The notes below the pieces were generated by a model, which saw only the letters and a program-made list of their open reading frames with translations, searched no databases and was not told the DNA's origin. The position numbers and the translations under genes were made by a program. DNA of 64,000 nt from Desulfurococcaceae archaeon AG1. Lineage in GTDB: Archaea > Thermoproteota > Thermoprotei_A > Sulfolobales > AG1. This document shows positions 43,557 through 52,821 of this stretch, piece after piece. Every line of letters starts with the position of its first letter. Position 1 is the first letter of the stretch. The stretch spans positions 115,644 to 179,643 of the forward strand of contig BEWT01000005.1 of assembly GCA_003116855.1 (NCBI GenBank), written 5' to 3'.

Positions 43557-45137
43557 TTGACAGCGATGAGTGTCGAGAACTTCAGGGCTATTTCTCCCTC
43601 AGAGTTCTTCTATAGGAATAGGGAGCTAGCAGGCTTTTCCAACCCTGCTAGAGCGCTCTATCAAAGTGTGAGAGAGCTTACCGAAAATGCTCTCGATGCA
43701 ACAGATGCTCATGGAATACTCCCAGAGATCAATATAAGTATAGATAAGAGCGATGGTCAGGGCGAGGATATCTATTCCATAACAGTTCAAGATAATGGCA
43801 TAGGGATCCCGCCACACTATGTACCGCAAGCCTTTGGGATGGTGCTCTTTAGCAGCAAGTATACATTGAGACAAACAAGAGGCATGTTCGGTTTGGGTGC
43901 TAAGATGGTTGTCCTCTACGGACAAATAACTGTTGGAAAGCCTGTCGAGGTGATTACAAGCCCTATCAAGTCTACACGAATCTATGGTTTCAGGCTGATG
44001 ATAGATATAAAGAATAACGAGCCGGTAGTTCTTGAGAGATCCTCATGGCGTAAAGAGAGCGATTGGCACGGCACTGTGGTGAAGGTCTCTATACTGGGGG
44101 ATTGGCAGAGATCTAAGAGCAAGATTATCGACTATATTAGGAGAACTCATATAATAGCACCATATGCTACCATTTATTTTAAAGACCCTGAAGGGAAGAT
44201 CTATCTGTTTAAGAGGGTTACCGAGCTCATACCAAAACCCCCTAGAGAGACAAAACCCCACCCAATAGGTGTTGATCTAGAAATGTTGAAAATGATGCTA
44301 GCCTCTACAAGGAGAAGGACTATACTGGAGTTCCTGGAGAACGACTTTCAGGGTGTTGGTAGAAAAACCGCAGAAAATATCCTGGCAATCGCTGGGCTGA
44401 GAAGCGATAGAAATCCTAGGAGGCTCTCGCAAGAAGAGATCGAAAGGCTTGCAGAGTCTATTAAGAAATACGATGGATTTAGAAGACCCTCAGCAGATCA
44501 CCTATCGCCAATAGGAGACGAGATCCTTAGGATAGGGCTTAGCAATATGTTTAAGCCAGAATTTGTTGATGCTATTACTAGGAAGCCTACCAGCTATGCT
44601 GGTCATGCCGTAATAGTAGAGACAGGCATAGCATATGGCGGTTCTGTACCTATAGCAAATGATCCTACAGAGATCCTGCTACTCAGATTTGCCAACAAGA
44701 TACCCCTACTCTACGACGAAGGATCCGATGTTTCTTTCAAAATAGTATCGACAATGGATTGGAGGGATTATGAGGTAGAGTTCCCAGCACCGATAGCTGT
44801 GCTGGTGCATGTATGCAGCACGAAGATCCCATATAAGGGTGTTGGTAAAGAGAGCATAGCTGATGTACCAGAGATAGAGGCGGAGATAAGGAATGGTTTG
44901 AGAGAGGTGGCTAGGAGGCTTAGAAACTATCTATCTAGGAAGAAGAGAGAGGAAGAAGCTGCTAGAAGAGCCTATTCTATTATTAAATACATACCAGAGA
45001 TCTCTAGGAGTCTATCAACAATAGTGGGAGCAGATGGTGGCGAAAGTATTATTGAGGAGAAACTTCTATCCCTCGCCAGAGCAAAGCTAGGGGTAAGTAT
45101 AAAAAGCGTAAAGGATGTGGTAATAGGGGTTGAGTAG
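43557..45137 (+). CDS. top6B: DNA topoisomerase VI subunit B
   Basis: 526 residues. The GHKL ATPase has ELTENALDATDAHG, VQDNGIGIP and GMFGLGAK; an H2TH region and transducer domain follow. ATP-driven clamp of the type IIB topoisomerase that relaxes and decatenates DNA. TTG 43557 or ATG 43566 may start it. Promoter-like TTATATAAG is about 45 bases upstream. Subunit A follows after 128 bases. Confidence 0.96.
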   Translation: MTAMSVENFRAISPSEFFYRNRELAGFSNPARALYQSVRELTENALDATDAHGILPEINISIDKSDGQGEDIYSITVQDNGIGIPPHYVPQAFGMVLFSSKYTLRQTRGMFGLGAKMVVLYGQITVGKPVEVITSPIKSTRIYGFRLMIDIKNNEPVVLERSSWRKESDWHGTVVKVSILGDWQRSKSKIIDYIRRTHIIAPYATIYFKDPEGKIYLFKRVTELIPKPPRETKPHPIGVDLEMLKMMLASTRRRTILEFLENDFQGVGRKTAENILAIAGLRSDRNPRRLSQEEIERLAESIKKYDGFRRPSADHLSPIGDEILRIGLSNMFKPEFVDAITRKPTSYAGHAVIVETGIAYGGSVPIANDPTEILLLRFANKIPLLYDEGSDVSFKIVSTMDWRDYEVEFPAPIAVLVHVCSTKIPYKGVGKESIADVPEIEAEIRNGLREVARRLRNYLSRKKREEEAARRAYSIIKYIPEISRSLSTIVGADGGESIIEEKLLSLARAKLGVSIKSVKDVVIGVE

Positions 45138-45265
45138 AAGTAGCACTGTATCTGGACTAAGGTGTTGCAACCACACCTCGTCTAGGAAGAGTCTTAGTAA
45201 GTATAGATATAGGTCCCAGGGTAATTTTAGAGAGGAGTATTACCACATTAACTGAGGGGATTGTT

Positions 45266-46432
45266 TTGTCTGTGCATATCTCCAAAGTTGACCTAGAAGC
45301 TAGGAAGAAGGCAGCAGAGGTGATTAGATCAAAGTTTCTCGAGATATATAAATCGATAATGGAAGGAGAAGAGCCGAAAATGAGCATACCAAAGAGAACA
45401 CTATCAAACACTATCTATGATGAGCAGAGAAAACTCCTCATACTAGGGAGTGAGAAGCTTGTTAGAAGATTCCTAGACGCCCACGAAGCCAGGAGGTTTA
45501 TGCAGACAGTCCTCATGGCATCAATAATATACCAGGCTCTCATTAATAACGAGTATCCAACAATAAGAGATCTCTATTACAGAGGTAAACATACGATTAG
45601 GTATAGGGATCATAGGGGGAAGGTTAATGAGGAAAATACGTGGGATGAGCAGGCTGAGAGCGATTCTGTATTGCGAGATATAGAGGTATACACAGACCTC
45701 TTGAGAGAAAATATGTTAATACTATCTAAGGAGAAGGGGAAAGTTGTTGGCGATATGAGAATAAAGAGTGGAGACGATATCATAGATCTTAGCAAGATGG
45801 GGCACGGAGCATATGCTATAGAACCCACACCAGACTTGATAGAGTTTAAAGACGTCAATGCAGAGTTCGTGCTAGTTGTAGAGAAAGACGCTGTTTTCCA
45901 ACAGCTCCACAGAGCCCAGTTCTGGAAAAAGTACAAGGCCATACTGATCACAAGTGCAGGGCAGCCTGACAGAGCTACCAGAAGGTTTGTTAGAAGACTC
46001 AACGAGGAGCTAGGTCTCCCTGTATATATAATAACGGATAGCGATCCATACGGGTTCTATATATACAGCGTGTTCAAGATAGGATCCATAACACTATCCT
46101 ACGAAAGCGAGGGACTAGCAACACCTAACGCAAGATTCCTTGGAGTCGCGATGAGCGATATATTCGGCGATCCTTCCTCAGGTAAGAAACCCTACCTGTC
46201 TGAGAGCGAGAGGAGGAACTATATAATCAAGGCTAAGGATATGGATCTCAAGAGGGCTAAAGAGCTGAGGAACTATAAGTGGTTCCAAACCAAGAAGTGG
46301 AAGAGAGAGCTAGATATATTCGAAGAAAAGAAGGCTAAACTCGAGATAGAGGCTCTCACAAGCAAGGGTCTTAGCTTCTTAATGGATAACTATATACCTA
46401 ACAAAATATCCACCGGGGATTGGATAGATTGA
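45266..46432 (+). CDS. top6A: DNA topoisomerase VI subunit A
   Basis: 388 residues, Spo11 homologue. The catalytic tyrosine is in TIRDLYYRG (about 102-105). The Toprim domain has LVVEKDAVF (Glu about 205) and TDSDPYGFYI (DxD about 257). Start is probably TTG 45266 or the adjacent GTG 45272-type codon (MSVHISKVD). Its 3' end overlaps the first possible start of the deoxyribose-phosphate aldolase gene by 13 bases. Confidence 0.96.
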   Translation: MSVHISKVDLEARKKAAEVIRSKFLEIYKSIMEGEEPKMSIPKRTLSNTIYDEQRKLLILGSEKLVRRFLDAHEARRFMQTVLMASIIYQALINNEYPTIRDLYYRGKHTIRYRDHRGKVNEENTWDEQAESDSVLRDIEVYTDLLRENMLILSKEKGKVVGDMRIKSGDDIIDLSKMGHGAYAIEPTPDLIEFKDVNAEFVLVVEKDAVFQQLHRAQFWKKYKAILITSAGQPDRATRRFVRRLNEELGLPVYIITDSDPYGFYIYSVFKIGSITLSYESEGLATPNARFLGVAMSDIFGDPSSGKKPYLSESERRNYIIKAKDMDLKRAKELRNYKWFQTKKWKRELDIFEEKKAKLEIEALTSKGLSFLMDNYIPNKISTGDWID

Positions 46433-47130
46433 GCCTAGATCTTGTGAGGATTATCGAGACGATGGGAAACCCAGCACCACTAATAGACCAGACACTACTA
46501 CGACCAGATGCAGGCCCAAAGACCTATGAGAAGTTCGTTAACGAGAGCGAGCAGTACGGATTTAGAGCATTGGTAGTACCTCTTAACAGGCTATCCCTAG
46601 TAGCGCAGATAAGCAGAACACCTATCGCTACGGTCATCGCCTTCCCCCACGGTAATATAGGGCTTGAGTTAAAGCTGAAGGAGATAGAGGATGCTGCATC
46701 AAAAGGAGCCAGAGAGGTTGATGTCGTAGCTGACATAGGACTGATAGTTGAGGGTTTATGGAGCGAATTTGAAAAGGAGGTCACAGCAATAGTTGACAAA
46801 GCGAGAGAACTGGGTCTTGGAAGCAAAATAATAATAGAGACTGGCTATCTCTCGAGAGAGAAGATAGAGATCGCTAGCAGGCTTATTGCAAAGGTGGGCG
46901 CTAACTATGTAAAAACATCTACAGGCTATGGTCCTAGGGGTGCTAGCGTGGAGGATGTTATCATTATGAAAAACGCTGTAAAGGGTAGCAGAACAGGTGT
47001 GAAAGCTGCTGGTGGTATAAGAACCATATGGGATCTCGCTCTAATGAGGATCGCGGGAGCAGATATTATAGGCAGCTCATCAGGTCTTGAGATAGTTAAG
47101 CAATACAGATCCCTGGCCAGCACAAGCTAA
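46420..47130 (+). CDS. deoC: Deoxyribose-phosphate aldolase
   Basis: 236 residues, TIM barrel. The Schiff-base lysine is in YVKTSTGYG (about 165), with IDQTLLRPD at the N-terminus, REVDVVADIG and GVKAAGGIR typical of DeoC. Splits 2-deoxyribose 5-phosphate to acetaldehyde and glyceraldehyde 3-phosphate. TTG 46420 or TTG 46429 starts it; both overlap top6A, so it is likely co-translated with the topoisomerase, an odd functional partner. Confidence 0.94.
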   Translation: MDRLSLDLVRIIETMGNPAPLIDQTLLRPDAGPKTYEKFVNESEQYGFRALVVPLNRLSLVAQISRTPIATVIAFPHGNIGLELKLKEIEDAASKGAREVDVVADIGLIVEGLWSEFEKEVTAIVDKARELGLGSKIIIETGYLSREKIEIASRLIAKVGANYVKTSTGYGPRGASVEDVIIMKNAVKGSRTGVKAAGGIRTIWDLALMRIAGADIIGSSSGLEIVKQYRSLASTS

Positions 47131-47294
47131 TAGTCTGAAATGAACATAGATCGATACAAATATATAGAGCCCGATACCAAAAACATCACAGCAAACCCTA
47201 CGCTGGTAAGGAATATCTTCGCATGTCCCCCAATAAGCTAGGATCTTTGGTCTTTCTCACATCCTTAAGAGCTTCGTAAATCTATATTGATCGG

Positions 47295-48527
47295 TTGATA
47301 ATATTGTGCTTAGCCCCTAGAGAGGATTTCCCAGAAATTATTGACAGAGGTGTTGTCTATCTTGATAGCGCAGCCAGTACACTCAAGCCGAGGCAGGTTA
47401 TAGAGGCTATGGCTAGGTTTGCTATGTATAGCTATTCAAATGTGCATAGAGGCGTCTATGGTCTCAGCATCGAGGCTTCTAAAGCGTATGAGGATTCTCA
47501 CGAGGATGTGGCTAGATTTATAGGGGGTAGATGGGACGAGATCATCTTTGTCAGGAACACTTCTGAGGCTATACAACTAGCCGCCCTAACCCTGATGTTT
47601 AATGGATATATTCAAAAGGGTGATGAGATAATAGTTACCCAGGCTGATCACCATAGCCTCATCATACCCCTAGCCAGAATAGCTAAGTTTGTTGGCGCGA
47701 GGCTCAGAATCATACCAATCACAGCTGAGGGGTTACCAGCATGGGATCTACTCCCAAGCATTATTAACAAAAGGACACGGATCGTTGCCTTCTCCCATAA
47801 ATCCAACGTAACAGGCTATGCAAGCGATGTAAAACAAATAGCAAAGATAGCCCATGAACATAATGCTATCGTGATAGTTGATGGAGCCCAGTCAGTCCCC
47901 CACATGAAGATCGATGTAAAGAACCTCGGAGCCGACTTCCTAGCATTCAGCGGTCACAAGATGCTAGGGCCGACAGGTATAGGCGTCCTGTGGGGTAGGA
48001 TTGATCTGCTTGAGAGGCTAGAACCCCCACTAGGTGGTGGAGGTACTGTGAGAAGAGTGAAGCTTGCTGGCGAGGATCTCGATATCCTCTGGGAGGAGCC
48101 TCCATGGAGGTTCGAGACCGGTACGCCACCTATAATAGAGGCTGTCGGTCTTTCAGAGGCTATTAGATACCTTGAAAGAATAGGTATCGACAGGATCTAT
48201 GAGCATGAAAGAATCCTTACTAGAATGGCGCTGAGATCTTTGGGAGAACTAGACGAGAGAGTGAAAGTCATAGGCCCCATGGATCCCGATAAGAGGGTCG
48301 GGATAGTAACCTTCACGATAAAGGGCTCAAGTCCTGAGGCTATTGGTATGTGGCTCGATAAGAGAAGAATAGCTGTTAGAACAGGACTCCACTGTGCCCA
48401 TGCGCTCCACGACGGTTTGGGCTATAGCGATGGCAGTGTGAGGGCAAGCTTCTATCTATATAACTGTGAAAACGATATAGAGGCTCTTATTAAAGCAATA
48501 GATGATTATATAAAGACCTCAGGCTAA
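47295..48527 (+). CDS. Cysteine desulfurase, SufS/Csd class
   Basis: 410 residues, PLP enzyme of class V aminotransferase fold. The PLP lysine is in FSGHKMLGPTG (about 222), VDGAQSVPH precedes it, and the reactive cysteine is in RTGLHCAHA (about 365). Provides sulfur for Fe-S clusters or thiolation. TTG starts at 47295 and 47304 are both possible. No suf partner gene is adjacent. Confidence 0.92.
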   Translation: MIILCLAPREDFPEIIDRGVVYLDSAASTLKPRQVIEAMARFAMYSYSNVHRGVYGLSIEASKAYEDSHEDVARFIGGRWDEIIFVRNTSEAIQLAALTLMFNGYIQKGDEIIVTQADHHSLIIPLARIAKFVGARLRIIPITAEGLPAWDLLPSIINKRTRIVAFSHKSNVTGYASDVKQIAKIAHEHNAIVIVDGAQSVPHMKIDVKNLGADFLAFSGHKMLGPTGIGVLWGRIDLLERLEPPLGGGGTVRRVKLAGEDLDILWEEPPWRFETGTPPIIEAVGLSEAIRYLERIGIDRIYEHERILTRMALRSLGELDERVKVIGPMDPDKRVGIVTFTIKGSSPEAIGMWLDKRRIAVRTGLHCAHALHDGLGYSDGSVRASFYLYNCENDIEALIKAIDDYIKTSG

Positions 48528-48819
48528 CTTCCTGTTAGAATATGGTTATTGTTTAATGCTTCCTAGCTATCACATGTGATGAGAAAACTACCTTAATAAA
48601 TAGAAAAATGGTTGTCAGAGGTTGTAGGTATAACGCTTAGCTACAAGACGCATAAAAGCTCTAGCAATGACCAGGTTTTGAGAGTCCATACCCGGTGTAA
48701 AGTCATTGCTAAAGCTTCATGGTAACTAAGCGAGGATCTGTATAGGATTTGCCATGTATTGATAGATCGCCTGACTATTATATATTATATGTTATTAGGT
48801 ATTCAGTAGAGCCGTTCTG
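48528..48819. other. Convergent intergenic region with two hairpins and a palindrome
   Basis: Holds a 12-base palindrome ATCACATGTGAT (48569-48580); a hairpin TTGTAG/CTACAA (48622-48627 with 48641-48646); and a long hairpin whose 16-base arms (48656-48671 and 48702-48717) pair with one mismatch around a 30-base loop. It lies between the 3' ends of the cysteine desulfurase and diphthamide genes, so it could be a two-way terminator or a small structured RNA. Confidence 0.5.
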
Positions 48820-49566
48820 TCACTTATGATCGGGATCATTATGATAAATGCTAGCAGATCCTCCACATTCTGCACTACTGGTATCTTTCTCCACATTCTG
48901 TATAACATAGAGGCCCCAACCACTTGGGAACCATACTCTCCTCCCTACAGGGATTAGCCTTGTGCATCTGAATAGAGGCGAATATACTACGTAGCTCTCA
49001 TACTCTCCCCCTTCACCGACTGGCGAGAACATATATTTCCTTGAGAGCTTTAAGAGCTGTTCCACGTCATCCTTATCATCTATAACCTTACCCACCCATT
49101 CCTCTGTAAACCCCATGGCCATAGCAGCTACTATCATGAAGCCAACACCATATTCAAGCACCTCTAGCTTCAAAACCCTCTCTTGATCCATGCCCCAGAG
49201 GGGTGACACATGCTCCACCCCAAGATTCCTAGCCATAGAATCGAACTTCCTCTTCTGATACATACTGGCTATCCCTCCAGTAACGATCATGCTCGCATTC
49301 GTCTGCTCCACAGCTTTCTCCAGCTCTCTCAACACCTCGCCCTCCTCATCGGATCCGCTGATCTCGACGAGCTTGGTTGGTATACCCATTATGTGACCAT
49401 GGATGTGTGCCCACTTGACGTTCACTGTATGAAGCAAGTAGGAATCCTCCTTAGGTGTCACTATAATCAGTAAGAGTGCTGGCTCTGCTTTAAACTCTCT
49501 CATAGCTATAAGAGTTGCTGTGTGGCTATCCTTACCCCCTGTATATAACGAGACAAATCTCGCCAT
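48820..49566 (-). CDS. dph6: Diphthine-ammonia ligase-like ATP pyrophosphatase (Dph6)
   Basis: 248 residues. N-terminal SLYTGGKDSHTA is the PP-loop SGGKDS signature, and GEGGEYES in the C-terminal half is the Dph6 hallmark. The last step of diphthamide synthesis on elongation factor 2, amidating diphthine with ammonia. Promoter-like sequence lies in the AT-rich stretch upstream near 49590. Confidence 0.92.
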   Translation of the reverse strand: MARFVSLYTGGKDSHTATLIAMREFKAEPALLLIIVTPKEDSYLLHTVNVKWAHIHGHIMGIPTKLVEISGSDEEGEVLRELEKAVEQTNASMIVTGGIASMYQKRKFDSMARNLGVEHVSPLWGMDQERVLKLEVLEYGVGFMIVAAMAMGFTEEWVGKVIDDKDDVEQLLKLSRKYMFSPVGEGGEYESYVVYSPLFRCTRLIPVGRRVWFPSGWGLYVIQNVEKDTSSAECGGSASIYHNDPDHK

Positions 49567-49633
49567 ATGGTTTTCTCCATATCACTGTTAAAACAGATAT
49601 ATATTGAGAGAATAGCGAGGCTAGTTACTCATC

Positions 49634-49828
49634 CTACTGCTTCTTCCTAGGAACCGAGGATGGCGGAACAACAGTTGGAACAGGAAGCCCTGCAGCCTTT
49701 CTATTCCTGATCCAGAACTCTCTCCTATTTCTAACCCTGGGTACGAGGTTCCTCTTAGGTTTAGGTGGTATCTTAGGTGTTGCATTCCTCACCTTCCCAG
49801 CTTTGGTCATCGACCCATGTGTGGGCAT
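49634..49828 (-). CDS. rps30e: Ribosomal protein eS30
   Basis: About 64 residues from ATG 49828 ([19 protein letters not shown]), matching the start of archaeal eS30; ATG 49849 is also in frame but adds unmatched residues. Very basic, with [13 protein letters not shown]. Small-subunit protein near the decoding site. The region 49850-50004 is AT-rich with promoters for this gene and the YHS gene. Confidence 0.93.
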   Translation of the reverse strand: MPTHGSMTKAGKVRNATPKIPPKPKRNLVPRVRNRREFWIRNRKAAGLPVPTVVPPSSVPRKKQ

Positions 49829-50016
49829 CGACCAACTCCTAGAATGCATATATGCAAAAAGGCTAATATTCTTCCATGTTATAGAGAGCTTTGTGGTCGT
49901 TTAAGCGATCATATAGCCATTACTATGGTGATTTACTGCTATTTTCAATGAAGAAAAAAGATCCCATAGTTGGATACTTAAATTACTTCTAGCGCAATAT
50001 TAGAGTGGGGTATAGT

Positions 50017-50202
50017 ATGGCCATAGATCCTGTTTGTGGCATGGAAGTAGATCCAGCTAAGGCTGTCCATAAAACAGTGTATAAGGGTAAGATCTATTAC
50101 TTCTGTTCAGGCATGTGTAAGAAGGAATTCGAACGGGATCCTGAGTATTATCTGAAACACGGTCCTAAAGGAATGCCAAGTGGGGAGCATCACCACACGT
50201 GA
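50017..50202 (+). CDS. YHS-domain metal-binding protein
   Basis: About 61 residues from ATG 50017: DPVCGMEVDPAKA, then YYFCSGMCKKEFERDPEYY, a whole YHS domain with Cys pairs able to bind copper or other soft metal. A His-rich tail GEHHHT adds ligands. It lies 16 bases before the copper ATPase gene, so is probably a chaperone or sensor for it. ATG 50005 is also in frame. Confidence 0.88.
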   Translation: MAIDPVCGMEVDPAKAVHKTVYKGKIYYFCSGMCKKEFERDPEYYLKHGPKGMPSGEHHHT

Positions 50203-50218
50203 ACGAGGGGCTGACTAA

Positions 50219-52636
50219 TTGAGGGAAGAAGTATACAGGATCATTGGCATGCATTGTGCAACATGTGCTATAACTATCCAGAAGAGTCTCTCAAAGCTCG
50301 GTATAGAGGCTCTTGTAAGCCTTGCATCTGAAGAGGCTAGGATCAGGTACGACCCGTCGAAGGTGAAGCCTAGAGATATTGTAAACGCTATCAGAAAAGC
50401 TGGCTATGATGTATATAAAGAGGAAGCCATTGCTATAGTTAAGAATCTCAATAGCTATGATGATGAGAAGATCATTGTTGAGAGGCTTAGGAACCTCGAA
50501 GGGGTTATAGAGGTTCACGCTAGCCATATTGACAAGAGTGTTAGGATTCTCTATAACCCTCTCGTCATCAAGCAACAATCACTAGCAGAAGCACTCGGAT
50601 CTCTGGGATATAATGTTGAGAGTTTTAAGGCTGAGGCTGAGGTTGAGGATATAGGTTCTAAAGTAGCTACTGAGGATCTTAAGAAGCTCAGGCTCTATAC
50701 ACTCATATCGCTTCCAGCATCGATCTTACTAGCTATATATTATATGCTCGGCTACATGGGCTACCCAGTACCGCTATGGGGATCCCCTTTACTAAGAGAT
50801 CTCTTGGTTGGAATACCTCTATCAACCATAGTGCTCTTCATAGGATCTCTGAGGTTTTTGAGAACAGCTATTAGATCCTTCCTAAACCTGAACCCAGGAA
50901 TGGATTCCCTGGTAATCCTGGGCACCTATTCAGCCTATATATTCTCTCTCGCAGTCACACTAGGGCTTGTTAAGGGCGAGGCCTTCTACGAGGCCTCAGC
51001 AGTTGTTATGGCATTCATACTATTGGGAAGATATATCGAGGCAAGGCTCAAGTTGAGAACAGGAGAGGCTGTTAAGAAATTAGCACAGCTCCAGAGTAGG
51101 AGTGCTAGGGTTGTGAGAGACGGGGTTGAGGTTGAGATCCCCATAGAGGATGTTAGGATAGGCGATCTAGTTCGCATAAAGCCGGGCGAGAGAATCCCTG
51201 TTGATGGTATCGTTAAAGAGGGTAGTGGGTACGTCGACGAATCAGCAATGACCGGCGAGCCAAACCCTGTGGAGAAGTCCCCAGGAGATCCTGTCTATGC
51301 AGGAACCACGGTCTTAAGGGGTTCGTTGCTGGTCTATACAACCAGGGTTGGGAAGGATACTGTTCTCGGACAGATCATAAGGCTTGTGAGGATCGCCCAG
51401 AATTCGAGACCAAAGATCCAGGGGGTTGTTGACAGAGTAGCAGGGATCTTCACCTGGATTGTGATAGCAATAGCCATATCAACACTAGCATACTGGACAC
51501 TGCTGGCCGGCGTACCCCTCAGCACAGCGATCATTTTTGTAGCATCGGTGCTAGTTATAGCATGCCCATGCGCCTTAGGCCTAGCAACCCCAGCTGCTAT
51601 CGTTACAGGCTTTGGTAGAGGAGCCGAGCTAGGGGTATTGATAAAAGATGCAAGTGTCATAGATAGAGTTCATAGAATAAAGACCGTGGTATTTGATAAA
51701 ACAGGAACCCTAACTGTAGGAAAGCCGGGCGTTAGGATCGTAAAACCCCTTGGCGAGGAGGTAGACGAGAGAGATGTGATCATGCTAGCGGCCATAGCAG
51801 AGAAGAGAAGCGAACATCCAATAGCCCAAGCTATAGTTGAGAAGGCCAAAGATATGGGGTTAACGATAAAAGATCCAGAGGCTTTCGAGAACATCCCCGG
51901 ACAGGGTGTCATAGCATGGATCGGGGGAAGAGTTATTGCTGTTGGAAATGATAAGTTGATGCGTGGCTTCGAAATAGAGATCGAGGGGGATGTTAAAAGA
52001 ATCTCTGAGGAGATTATGAACGAAGGGCTTACTGTAGTCTATGTCGCTATTGAGGGAAGGCTTATAGGTATAATAGGCGTTGGTGATGCTGTGAGACCAG
52101 AAGCGGTTGAGGTTGTTAAACGCCTCAGATCGAGTGGTTATAGAGTTGTTATGCTTACAGGCGATAAGGAGCGCTCAGCCAGGATTATAGCATCGAGGAT
52201 AGGCGTGGATGATGTTATAGCAGAAGCTTCTCCAGAAGATAAGGCTGAAGCTATAGATAGGCTGAAGAGCTCTGGGGGCGTTGCTATGGTTGGTGACGGT
52301 ATAAACGATGCAGCATCCCTCAGCAAAGCCGATCTTGGGATAGCAATGGGGGGTGGAACGGACATAGCTAGAGAGGCTGGCGATATAATCCTGGTCAAAG
52401 AGGATCTAAGAGGCGTTGTAAGAGCCATAGAACTTCTAAAAGCTATAAGGAGGAAGATCTATTATAACCTGTTCTGGGCATTCATATACAATGTAATACT
52501 AATACCAATTGCAGCAGGCGCTCTATACGAGACAGCAGGTCTGTATTTAAGACCAGAGCTAGCAGGAATCGCTATGGCCATGAGCAGCATCTCAGTAACA
52601 GCATCAGCACAAACCCTAAAGAGATTTTCAGGATGA
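50219..52636 (+). CDS. copA: Copper-exporting P1B-type ATPase (CopA-like)
   Basis: 805 residues. N-terminal HMA domain with HCATC (about 11-15), a second HMA-like domain without CxxC, eight membrane segments including the CPC motif ACPCALGLATP (about 447), TGEP, DKTGTLT (about 491) and GDGINDA (about 691). The CPC and HMA features indicate Cu(I) transport. TTG start at 50219. Follows the YHS gene. Confidence 0.94.
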   Translation: MREEVYRIIGMHCATCAITIQKSLSKLGIEALVSLASEEARIRYDPSKVKPRDIVNAIRKAGYDVYKEEAIAIVKNLNSYDDEKIIVERLRNLEGVIEVHASHIDKSVRILYNPLVIKQQSLAEALGSLGYNVESFKAEAEVEDIGSKVATEDLKKLRLYTLISLPASILLAIYYMLGYMGYPVPLWGSPLLRDLLVGIPLSTIVLFIGSLRFLRTAIRSFLNLNPGMDSLVILGTYSAYIFSLAVTLGLVKGEAFYEASAVVMAFILLGRYIEARLKLRTGEAVKKLAQLQSRSARVVRDGVEVEIPIEDVRIGDLVRIKPGERIPVDGIVKEGSGYVDESAMTGEPNPVEKSPGDPVYAGTTVLRGSLLVYTTRVGKDTVLGQIIRLVRIAQNSRPKIQGVVDRVAGIFTWIVIAIAISTLAYWTLLAGVPLSTAIIFVASVLVIACPCALGLATPAAIVTGFGRGAELGVLIKDASVIDRVHRIKTVVFDKTGTLTVGKPGVRIVKPLGEEVDERDVIMLAAIAEKRSEHPIAQAIVEKAKDMGLTIKDPEAFENIPGQGVIAWIGGRVIAVGNDKLMRGFEIEIEGDVKRISEEIMNEGLTVVYVAIEGRLIGIIGVGDAVRPEAVEVVKRLRSSGYRVVMLTGDKERSARIIASRIGVDDVIAEASPEDKAEAIDRLKSSGGVAMVGDGINDAASLSKADLGIAMGGGTDIAREAGDIILVKEDLRGVVRAIELLKAIRRKIYYNLFWAFIYNVILIPIAAGALYETAGLYLRPELAGIAMAMSSISVTASAQTLKRFSG

Positions 52637-52821
52637 CAACGACCAGCACTGACCAACCATTATGTCAACTCTAGATCGTGGTAGGGCTGGCAGGGTACAG
52701 GTACGCGGTTCGCTAAATGTGGGATTTGGAAGAACATTGTTCCGAGCGCATTCCCGTGGGGAACTACGTGACCTTTATCAACTCTCTCCACCGAGTATTA
52801 GTAGGGAGTATGGTGGGAAAA

